Source: an uncultured Leptotrichiaceae bacterium
GTDB taxonomy: Bacteria > Fusobacteriota > Fusobacteriia > Fusobacteriales > Leptotrichiaceae
Reading direction: 5' to 3'
DNA: 12,837 nucleotides
NCBI GenBank assembly: GCA_938037005.1
Contig: CALHVR010000088.1
Location: forward strand, 1-12,837
In this document: piece by piece, positions 7,086 to 12,837 of the stretch
How positions within the stretch are numbered: position 1 is the first letter of the stretch
Layout: every line of letters begins with the position of its first letter
Translations under genes and position numbers: made by a program
The notes under the pieces: model-generated
Database searches by the model: none
What the model saw: the letters and a program-made list of their open reading frames with translations, nothing else
Told to the model about the DNA's origin: nothing

Positions 7086-8096
7086 ATGAATGATAGAGAA
7101 CAATTAATATTAAAAGCAATTATCAAGCATTATCTGGAGTATGGAGAAAGTGTTGGTTCGAGGACATTAGAAAAAAAGTATAGTATTGGAGTGTCTTCAG
7201 CAACAATACGAAATACAATGGCAGATCTTGAAGATAAAGGCTTAATCATAAAAACACACACATCTTCTGGAAGAATTCCTACGAGTGAAGCGTATAAGCT
7301 TTATGTAGATGAATTAATAAAAATTAGAGATATATCAAAAGAAGCAAAAGCTAAAATAATTAAAGCGTATAATAGAAAAATAAATCAAATTGATTTAATT
7401 TTTGAAGAAACGACAAGACTTTTATCTAGAATGAGTCAATACGCTGCCGTTGTTATTGAACCGTCGATAAAACAAGAAATTATAAAAAAAGTTAAATTGG
7501 TTCATATAAATGATACAAATATTTTAGCTGTAGTTGTTTTAGATAAATTTTTAACTAAAAATTTAAATATTTATCTTGAAAATCCAATAACTGAAATAGA
7601 GGTGGAGGAGGTAAATGAATATTTAAATGATAAAATTAAAAATAGTTCTCAAATTTTTACATTGTCTGATTTAAGAGAATTTTTTGTAAATACAGATTAT
7701 TTTGAATCAGAAGACTTCCAAGACAATCAAGTTATGGATGAGGGAAAAATATTTTTTGAAGGGGGTACAAATTTACTTGAAAATAATGTTTCAGATGTGA
7801 TGAAAGTTATTGAACGAATAAAATTCTTTAATAGTCCTAGTGATATGCGTCAAATATTTTCGCAATTTATAAATACTGATGAGTATAAGGATGGAGAAGT
7901 GAACGTAATATTTGGTGAAGATTTAGAAATTCCAGGTTTAGAAGATTTTTCATTTGTATTTTCAGTTTACACGATGGGAGATGCAAAAGGAATTATGGGT
8001 GTTATCGGGCCTAAACGGATGGAATATTCAAAAACTGTGGGACTAGTGGAATATGTATCAGAAGAAGTACAACAATTACTTAAAAAGAATAAATAA
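7086..8096 (+). CDS. hrcA: heat-inducible transcription repressor HrcA
   Basis: HrcA is a dimeric repressor that binds CIRCE; its activity depends on the GroE chaperonin in studied bacteria, so stress relieves repression. Starting at 7086 it has 336 aa. The N-terminal winged helix (about 1-75) contains ESVGSRTLEKK, VSSATIRNTMADLEDKGLI and the wing THTSSGRIPTSEAYKLYVDEL, all typical of the family. The remainder is the GAF-like dimerisation region, ending with the conserved GVIGPKRMEYSKTVGLVEYV. Start choice: GTG at 7077 would overlap the Shine-Dalgarno AGGAAGG, so the ATG at 7086 is preferred; the difference is three residues. It is the first gene of the chaperone operon, directly downstream of its own operator, which implies autoregulation. 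Confidence 0.95.
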   Translation: MNDREQLILKAIIKHYLEYGESVGSRTLEKKYSIGVSSATIRNTMADLEDKGLIIKTHTSSGRIPTSEAYKLYVDELIKIRDISKEAKAKIIKAYNRKINQIDLIFEETTRLLSRMSQYAAVVIEPSIKQEIIKKVKLVHINDTNILAVVVLDKFLTKNLNIYLENPITEIEVEEVNEYLNDKIKNSSQIFTLSDLREFFVNTDYFESEDFQDNQVMDEGKIFFEGGTNLLENNVSDVMKVIERIKFFNSPSDMRQIFSQFINTDEYKDGEVNVIFGEDLEIPGLEDFSFVFSVYTMGDAKGIMGVIGPKRMEYSKTVGLVEYVSEEVQQLLKKNK

Positions 8097-8097
8097 A

Positions 8098-8103
8098 AAG
8101 GAG
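8098..8103 (+). promoter_or_regulatory. ribosome-binding site serving the TTG start of grpE
   Basis: AAGGAG lies 11 nt upstream of the TTG at 8115, slightly longer than usual. A second purine run, GGGAG at 8110-8114, touches the TTG and is too close to act. The in-frame hrcA stop at 8094-8096 limits how far upstream grpE can begin. Confidence 0.7.
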
Positions 8104-8114
8104 ATGAGAGGGAG

Positions 8115-8675
8115 TTGTCAGAAGAAATTAAAGATGAACAAATAAATGAAACTTTAAATAAAGAAACTGTTGAAAATACAGAGAAAATTAAAGTTGAAGA
8201 AACAAAAGAAGAAACTGCGGAAGAGAAAATAGTTAAATTGGAAGCAGAATTACAAGAATGGAAAAATTCTTATACTAGAAAATTAGCAGAATTTCAAAAC
8301 TTTACAAAAAGAAAAGAAAATGAAGTCGCTGAAATGAAAAAATATGCTTCTGAAGGGATAATTATTAAGGTTTTAGACAATATAGACAATTTGGAAAGAG
8401 CAGTAGTTGCATCAGAAGAAACTAAGAACTTTGAATCGTTAATAGAAGGTGTCCATATGATTTTAAAAAATTTAAAGGCATTACTGAATGATGAAGGAGT
8501 TGAAGAGTTGGAGGCAATGCAAGGATTAACTTATAATCCTTATGAACATCAAGCTATGATGACAGAAACAAATGAAGAATTGGAAAATGACGTTATAGTA
8601 CAAGTATTTCAAAAAGGTTATAAATTAAAAGGAAAAGTAATAAGACCGGCGATGGTTACAGTTAATAAGAAATAA
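8115..8675 (+). CDS. grpE: nucleotide exchange factor GrpE
   Basis: GrpE dimers release ADP from DnaK and so reset the Hsp70 cycle. The 186-aa protein has an acidic, probably disordered N-terminus (1-35), a long coiled-coil helix (about 36-75), and the beta-wing head ending in the family signature TYNPYEHQAMM...VIVQVFQKGYKLKGKVIRPAMVTV. It is close to the usual length of 180-200 aa. Translation must begin at a TTG: the only upstream in-frame codons run back to the hrcA stop, and the first in-frame ATG encodes residue 74, inside the helix. A rare start codon may keep GrpE below DnaK in amount, which is inference. It lies 18 nt after hrcA in the same frame. Confidence 0.94.
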   Translation: MSEEIKDEQINETLNKETVENTEKIKVEETKEETAEEKIVKLEAELQEWKNSYTRKLAEFQNFTKRKENEVAEMKKYASEGIIIKVLDNIDNLERAVVASEETKNFESLIEGVHMILKNLKALLNDEGVEELEAMQGLTYNPYEHQAMMTETNEELENDVIVQVFQKGYKLKGKVIRPAMVTVNKK

Positions 8676-8704
8676 ATTATAAAAATATTATAGATAATTA
8701 TAAA

Positions 8705-8711
8705 AGAGGAG
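8705..8711 (+). promoter_or_regulatory. ribosome-binding site that sets the dnaK start
   Basis: AGAGGAG ends 10 nt before the ATG at 8722 but only 1 nt before the in-frame ATG at 8713. Spacing therefore favours 8722, which also gives the standard N-terminus MSKIIGIDLGTTNS. Confidence 0.85.
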
Positions 8712-8721
8712 AATGATAGAT

Positions 8722-10545
8722 ATGAGTAAAATAATAGGAATAGATTTAGGAACAACAAATAGCTGTGTGGCAGTAATGGAAGGTGGAAACTTCACAATTA
8801 TACCAAATTCTGATGGAGGAAGAACAACTCCTTCAGTTGTAAATATTAAAGATAATGGAGAAATTATAGTAGGGGAAATTGCAAAAAGACAAGCAATAAC
8901 AAATCCAGATTCAACAGTAATTTCAATTAAAACTCACATGGGTACAGATCATAAAGAACATATTTTTGGAAAAGATTATACACCACAAGAAATTTCAGCA
9001 ATGATATTGAAAAAATTGAAAAAAGATGCTGAAGCTTATTTAGGAGAACCTGTAACTGAAGCAGTTATAACAGTTCCAGCTTACTTCACTGACGCTCAAA
9101 GACAAGCAACTAAAGATGCTGGAGAAATAGCAGGATTAACAGTAAAAAGAATTATAAATGAGCCAACAGCAGCAGCATTATCATATGGATTAGATAAGAA
9201 AAAAGAAGAAAAAGTGTTAGTATTCGATTTAGGAGGAGGTACATTTGATGTATCTGTGTTAGAAATTGGAGATGGTGTAGTAGAAGTTATTTCAACTTCA
9301 GGAAATAACCACTTAGGAGGAGATAATTTTGACCAAAAAATTATAGACTGGTTAGCTGACGAGTTTAAAAAAGAAACTGGAATTGATTTAAGAAATGATA
9401 AAATGGCAATTCAAAGATTAAAAGATGCAGCAGAAGACGCTAAGAAAAAATTATCAACAACATTAGAAACACCAATTTCATTGCCGTTCATTACAATGGA
9501 CGCAACAGGGCCTAAACATTTAGAAAAAAAATTAACTAGAGCTGCATTTGATGAATTAACAAAAGATTTAGTAGAAGCAACTAAAGGGCCAGTTAAACAA
9601 GCATTAGAAGATGCAAACTTAAGTCCAAGTGAAATTGATGAAGTATTATTAGTTGGAGGATCTACAAGAATACCAGCAGTTCAAGAATGGGTAAAATCTT
9701 ATTTAGGGAAAGAACCAAATAAATCAATTAATCCTGATGAAGTGGTAGCTGCAGGAGCTGCAATTCAAGGTGGAGTATTAATGGGAGATGTTAAAGATGT
9801 ATTATTATTAGATGTAACGCCATTATCATTAGGAATTGAAACTTTAGGTGGAGTATTCACAAAAATAATTGAAAGAAATACAACAGTACCTGTTAAAAAA
9901 TCACAAGTATTCTCAACTGCAGTAGATAATCAACCAGCAGTATCAATAAATGTATTACAAGGGGAAAGAGCTAAAGCTGTAGACAATCATAAATTGGGAG
10001 AATTTAATTTAGAAGGAATACCAGCTGCTCCAAGAGGAATACCTCAAATTGAAGTAACATTTGACATTGATGCAAACGGAATTGTGCATGTATCAGCTAA
10101 AGATTTAGGAACAGGAAAAGAAAATACAGTAACAATTTCAGGATCTTCAAACTTATCTAAAGAAGATATAGAAAAAATGAAAAAAGATGCAGAAGCACAT
10201 GAAGCAGAAGATGCTAAATTTAAAGAATTAGTTGAAGCAAGAAACCAAGCAGATCAATTAGTAATCGCAACTGAAAAAACAATTCAAGAAAATGAAGCTA
10301 AATTACAAGGGACTGAAAAAGAAGATATCGAAAAAGCAATAGAAGAATTGAAAAAAGTTAAAGATGGAGATGATTTAGAGGCTATAAGAAAAGGTATCGA
10401 AGAATTATCAAAAGTTTCTCAAGGATTTGCAACAAGAATGTATCAAGAAGCTGCTCAAGCTCATCAAGCACAACAAGGAACAGAAGAAGCAACAGAAAAC
10501 GGAAATAATACAGACGATGTTCAAGATGCAGAAATTGTAGATTAA
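8722..10545 (+). CDS. dnaK: molecular chaperone DnaK (Hsp70)
   Basis: DnaK is the cytoplasmic ATP-dependent Hsp70 that binds exposed hydrophobic peptide, working with DnaJ and GrpE from this same locus. With the start at 8722 it has 607 aa. The nucleotide-binding domain has GIDLGTTNS (6-14), VPAYFTDAQRQATKDAG, FDLGGGTFDVS (168-178) and the adenosine motif VLLVGGSTRIPAVQ. The linker is VLLLDVTP (360-367), then the substrate-binding domain and an acidic helical lid ending EIVD. The N-terminal lobe between STVISIK and YTPQEIS is short, as in Firmicute DnaK, lacking the roughly 25-residue insertion of proteobacterial DnaK. It follows grpE by 46 nt with no clear promoter between, and a hairpin terminator follows it. 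Confidence 0.98.
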   Translation: MSKIIGIDLGTTNSCVAVMEGGNFTIIPNSDGGRTTPSVVNIKDNGEIIVGEIAKRQAITNPDSTVISIKTHMGTDHKEHIFGKDYTPQEISAMILKKLKKDAEAYLGEPVTEAVITVPAYFTDAQRQATKDAGEIAGLTVKRIINEPTAAALSYGLDKKKEEKVLVFDLGGGTFDVSVLEIGDGVVEVISTSGNNHLGGDNFDQKIIDWLADEFKKETGIDLRNDKMAIQRLKDAAEDAKKKLSTTLETPISLPFITMDATGPKHLEKKLTRAAFDELTKDLVEATKGPVKQALEDANLSPSEIDEVLLVGGSTRIPAVQEWVKSYLGKEPNKSINPDEVVAAGAAIQGGVLMGDVKDVLLLDVTPLSLGIETLGGVFTKIIERNTTVPVKKSQVFSTAVDNQPAVSINVLQGERAKAVDNHKLGEFNLEGIPAAPRGIPQIEVTFDIDANGIVHVSAKDLGTGKENTVTISGSSNLSKEDIEKMKKDAEAHEAEDAKFKELVEARNQADQLVIATEKTIQENEAKLQGTEKEDIEKAIEELKKVKDGDDLEAIRKGIEELSKVSQGFATRMYQEAAQAHQAQQGTEEATENGNNTDDVQDAEIVD

Positions 10546-10564
10546 TACTTGATTTAATTAAGAA

Positions 10565-10593
10565 AAAGAAGGGGAAGTCGGTTCTCCTTCTTT
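10565..10593. terminator. hairpin terminator or processing signal between dnaK and the epimerase gene
   Basis: AAAGAAGGGGAA (10565-10576) and TTCTCCTTCTTT (10582-10593) make a 12-bp stem with one G-T wobble around a 5-nt loop. The T-rich part on the + strand lies mostly inside the stem, and only a broken T stretch follows, so termination may be partial. On the minus strand the stem is followed by a pyrimidine tract. It probably reduces expression of the two downstream genes relative to dnaK. Confidence 0.8.
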
Positions 10594-10630
10594 ATAAAAT
10601 TTTAAATATATAATAAAAGGATGAGTAAAA

Positions 10631-11512
10631 ATGGAAGATATATTAAGAACTTTAGAGAGCAATAATGTTAAAATTATTGTTGCTGATAGAGGAGCAGAAT
10701 TAAGAAGTTATAAAGTAAATGGAGAAGAATTTATATGGGATAGAAATCCTGAGTTTTGGGCGGCTAGTTCACCAGTATTATTTCCATTTGTGGGAAATAT
10801 AAAAAATGGAGAATATAATTATAAAGGTAAAAAATACGAAATATTAACAAAACATGGATTTGCTAGAACGGAAGTTTTTGATTTTGTAGCAGAAACTGAA
10901 AATTCTTTGAAATTTAGATTTTCTTCAAATGATGAAACATTGAAAAAATACCCGTTTGAATTTGATTTGTTTTTAACATATATAATAAAAGGTGATATAT
11001 TAGAAATTCAATACGACGTGATAAATAAAAATAACTTTAATATGTATTTTTCACTTGGAACACATCCTGCATTTTCTTTAAATGTGAATAAAGATATAGA
11101 ATTACAAGATTATTATTTAGAATTTGAACAAAAAGAAACAGCATCTAAATATAAAATTAGCAGTAATGGTTTAATTTTAAATGAAAAGATAAGTTGCTTA
11201 AATAACAATGATAAATTGGAAATTACAGAAAATATTTTTGATGATGACGCAATAATATTAAATGAGTTGAAATCAAAAAAAGTTACGATAAAAAATAATA
11301 AAACTAGAAAAGAATTAAGTGTAGAGTACAAAGGGTTTCCTTATATAGCTTTTTGGAGTAAACCTAAAGCACCGTATGTTTGTATAGAAACTTGGTACGG
11401 AATTCCAGATTTTGAAGATACTAATGGTAAATTAGAAGAAAAAAAAGGTATTTTAAAATTAGAGAAGAATGATAAGTTTCATGCTAAATTGATTATTAAA
11501 GGAATTGTATAA
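10631..11512 (+). CDS. aldose 1-epimerase family protein, LacX-like
   Basis: This 293-aa cytoplasmic protein has the galactose mutarotase-like beta-sandwich pattern, and its motifs best fit the LacX-like subgroup: SSPVLFPFVGNIKNG (46-60), KHGFART (74-80), GTHPAFSL (143-150) and PYVCIETWYG (248-257). By family analogy H75 and H145 bind sugar or donate the proton and E253 is the catalytic base. The family interconverts alpha and beta anomers of sugars; the true substrate here is unknown. The ATG at 10631 has AAAGG about 10 nt upstream. It sits between dnaK and dnaJ in the same direction, which is unusual for a sugar enzyme. No clear own promoter was found, so it is probably transcribed by readthrough. 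Confidence 0.88.
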   Translation: MEDILRTLESNNVKIIVADRGAELRSYKVNGEEFIWDRNPEFWAASSPVLFPFVGNIKNGEYNYKGKKYEILTKHGFARTEVFDFVAETENSLKFRFSSNDETLKKYPFEFDLFLTYIIKGDILEIQYDVINKNNFNMYFSLGTHPAFSLNVNKDIELQDYYLEFEQKETASKYKISSNGLILNEKISCLNNNDKLEITENIFDDDAIILNELKSKKVTIKNNKTRKELSVEYKGFPYIAFWSKPKAPYVCIETWYGIPDFEDTNGKLEEKKGILKLEKNDKFHAKLIIKGIV

Positions 11513-11537
11513 GAAAAAAATATAAAAGTTAATAAAA

Positions 11538-11565
11538 AGAGAGGAGAGCATCTCTAAAAAAGAGG
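11538..11565 (+). promoter_or_regulatory. possible alternative hairpins in the dnaJ leader
   Basis: TCTCT at 11551-11555 can pair with AGAGA at 11538-11542 (or with GGAGA at 11543-11547, with a G-T pair). Alternatively it can pair with AGAGG at 11561-11565, which is part of the dnaJ ribosome-binding site. The pairings exclude one another. Each stem is only about 5 bp, so this is a weak candidate. Confidence 0.25.
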
Positions 11566-11570
11566 AGGTG
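11563..11570 (+). promoter_or_regulatory. near-perfect Shine-Dalgarno sequence of dnaJ
   Basis: AGGAGGTG is fully complementary to the usual 16S rRNA 3' end and lies 8 nt before the ATG at 11579. It is the strongest ribosome-binding site in the window. Confidence 0.9.
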
Positions 11571-11578
11571 TAAAAGAA

Positions 11579-12757
11579 ATGGCTAAAAGAGATTATTATG
11601 AAGTGCTTGGAATTACAAAAAATGCGAATGAAAGTGAAATAAAAAAAGCGTATAGAAAAGCAGCGATGAAATATCATCCAGATAAATTTGCAAATTCATC
11701 AGAAGCTGAAAAAAAAGATGCAGAAGATAAATTTAAAGAAATAAATGAAGCGTATGAAATATTATCGGATGCACAAAAAAAAGCAGCATATGATCAGTAT
11801 GGACATGCAGCGTTTGAAAACGGAGGTCAAGGCAGTGGTTTTGGAGGATTTGGTGGATTTAGTGGTGGATTCTCAAGCCAAGGATTTGATTTTGAAGATT
11901 TAGGAGATATATTTGGAAGCTTCTTTGGTGGAGGTTCAAGTAGAAGAAGTCAAGGTCCTAGAGTAAAAGAAGGAGCAGATTTAAGATATAATGTAGAACT
12001 TACATTAGAAGAAGTTGCAAAAGGGACAGAAAAAGAAATAAAATACAAAAGGCAAGGAAAATGTAATACATGTAACGGTACAAGTGTAGAGCCTGGACAT
12101 AATATGAAAACTTGTGATAAATGTAATGGAACTGGGCATATAAGACAACAGCAAAGATCGATTTTTGGTGTTCAAGTAACGATGGCAGAATGTGATAAAT
12201 GTAACGGTACAGGTAAAATACCGGAAAAAGCATGTCATACATGTCATGGAAAAGGTGTTGAAAGAGAAACAGTTACAAGGAAAATAAGAATTCCATCTGG
12301 AGTAGAAACAGGTCAAAGATTAGTAGTTAGAGACGGTGGAGATTTAGGGGAAAATGGTGGAATTTATGGAGATTTATATATTTTTATAACAGTAAAAAAA
12401 CATGAAATTTTTGAAAGAAGTGGTTATGATATTTATTGCCAAGTTCCAATAGGAATGACAACGGCTATACTTGGTGGTGAAGTAGAAGTTCCAACATTAG
12501 ATGGTAAGATGAAAATAAAGATACCAGAAGGGACACAAAATGGTAAGGTATTTAGATTAAAGGACAAAGGAATAAATTCTGGACATGGAATAGGATCTGA
12601 AATTATTGAAATTAAAATTGAAACACCAACAAGTTTATCTGACAAACAGAAAAAAATATTAGAAGAATTTGATTCAAGTTTAAAAAGTAAAAATTATAAA
12701 GAATCTTATTCTTTTGGAGAAAAGATAAAAAAATTCTTCAAAAAATTTGAAAATTAA
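11579..12757 (+). CDS. dnaJ: chaperone protein DnaJ (type A Hsp40)
   Basis: DnaJ delivers substrates to DnaK and stimulates its ATPase. The 392-aa protein has the full type A layout. The J domain (about 4-73) carries HPD at 33-35, and a Gly/Phe-rich region spans about 82-118. Four zinc-binding repeats have cysteines at 162/165, 179/182, 205/208 and 219/222; three of them read CxxCxGxG and the first ends in Ser (CNTCNGTS). The C-terminal substrate-binding domains (about 230-370) include IRIPSGVETGQRL and the closing IKIPEGTQNGKVFRLKDKG. Between HPD and KFKEINEAYE the J domain is about five residues longer than in E. coli (SSEAEKKDAED). It lies 66 nt after the epimerase gene, and no CIRCE precedes it directly. 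Confidence 0.97.
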   Translation: MAKRDYYEVLGITKNANESEIKKAYRKAAMKYHPDKFANSSEAEKKDAEDKFKEINEAYEILSDAQKKAAYDQYGHAAFENGGQGSGFGGFGGFSGGFSSQGFDFEDLGDIFGSFFGGGSSRRSQGPRVKEGADLRYNVELTLEEVAKGTEKEIKYKRQGKCNTCNGTSVEPGHNMKTCDKCNGTGHIRQQQRSIFGVQVTMAECDKCNGTGKIPEKACHTCHGKGVERETVTRKIRIPSGVETGQRLVVRDGGDLGENGGIYGDLYIFITVKKHEIFERSGYDIYCQVPIGMTTAILGGEVEVPTLDGKMKIKIPEGTQNGKVFRLKDKGINSGHGIGSEIIEIKIETPTSLSDKQKKILEEFDSSLKSKNYKESYSFGEKIKKFFKKFEN

Positions 12758-12793
12758 AAAAATAAATTTTTTCATAATTTTTAAAAAAAGTAG

Positions 12794-12822
12794 TTGACAA
12801 AGGAAAAGAGATATGTTAGAAT
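12794..12822 (+). promoter_or_regulatory. strong promoter at the right edge, reading out of the window
   Basis: TTGACA (12794-12799) and TAGAAT (12817-12822) are 17 nt apart, and TG at 12814-12815 makes an extended -10. The -35 is preceded by AAAAAAGTAG, close to the AAAAATAG before the hrcA -35. Transcription would begin near 12829, so its product lies outside. Near-consensus strength would suit a stable RNA or a highly expressed gene, which is inference. Confidence 0.8.
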
Positions 12823-12837
12823 GCTATTTGTCTATTG

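Noticed and set aside
8713..8721. ATG at 8713 as the dnaK start
   Set aside because: Only one base separates it from the GAGGAG site. The ATG at 8722 has normal spacing and gives the conserved N-terminus.
10609..10614. TATAAT before the epimerase gene as its promoter
   Set aside because: Transcription would start about 10 nt before the ATG, leaving little room for a ribosome-binding site, and no -35 is visible.
11113..11677. Minus-strand reading frames across the epimerase gene and the dnaJ start
   Set aside because: They are antisense to conserved genes and of low-complexity hydrophobic composition. The second spans the dnaJ leader and J domain.
12000..12645. Minus-strand reading frames inside dnaJ, including a Cys/Tyr-rich one
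   Set aside because: The unusual composition is the reverse reading of the zinc-finger codons. All three frames are shadows of dnaJ.
12758..12790. A/T-only inverted repeat after dnaJ as a terminator
   Set aside because: Runs of A followed by runs of T can pair, but there is no G-C pair in the stem. It cannot be told apart from background composition.

Overview
The window is very A+T-rich, with A/T favoured at nearly every third codon position, and all eleven genes that I accept lie on the + strand. The proteins resemble those of Fusobacteriota, most plausibly the Leptotrichiaceae (Leptotrichia, Sneathia, Streptobacillus). The reasons are base composition, Firmicute-like forms of several proteins (a HemZ-type radical SAM enzyme, HrcA with a CIRCE operator, a short-type DnaK), and strong GGAG Shine-Dalgarno sites. 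The genus assignment is inference from general resemblance, not from a search.

Region 1 (1-3841) is an AT-rich leader with candidate promoters, followed by an OmpR-family response regulator, its membrane histidine kinase, and glmM (phosphoglucosamine mutase). The three genes are 9 and 13 nt apart and end at a clear hairpin terminator, so they look like one transcript joining a two-component system to cell-wall precursor supply.

Region 2 (3842-6851) holds uppP (undecaprenyl-diphosphatase), a HemZ-like radical SAM protein that begins 3 nt after uppP, and a small membrane-anchored protein with two degenerate ComEA-like helix-hairpin-helix repeats. It ends at the strongest terminator in the window, a stem followed by about ten T.

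Region 3 (6852-12757) is the heat-shock chaperone locus: three AT-rich palindromes, a TTGACA-N17-TATATT promoter, a CIRCE operator, then hrcA, grpE, dnaK, a LacX-like aldose 1-epimerase gene and dnaJ. HrcA represses through CIRCE, while DnaK, DnaJ and GrpE form the Hsp70 folding machine. A hairpin terminator after dnaK and the sugar-epimerase gene separate dnaJ from dnaK. A further strong promoter (TTGACA-N17-TAGAAT, extended -10) sits at the right edge and drives something outside the window.

Start sites were adjusted by ribosome-binding-site spacing. uppP is taken from 3886, hrcA from 7086 and dnaK from 8722; grpE must use a TTG at 8115. No gene-free stretch exceeds 300 bases; the longest are 1-262 and 6817-7085. 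I found no RNA genes, CRISPR arrays, insertion sequences or clearly foreign genes. The window is mostly core housekeeping. The points worth a second look are the epimerase inside the chaperone locus, the TCS-glmM linkage, the tandem HhH protein and the palindromes ahead of the heat-shock promoter.
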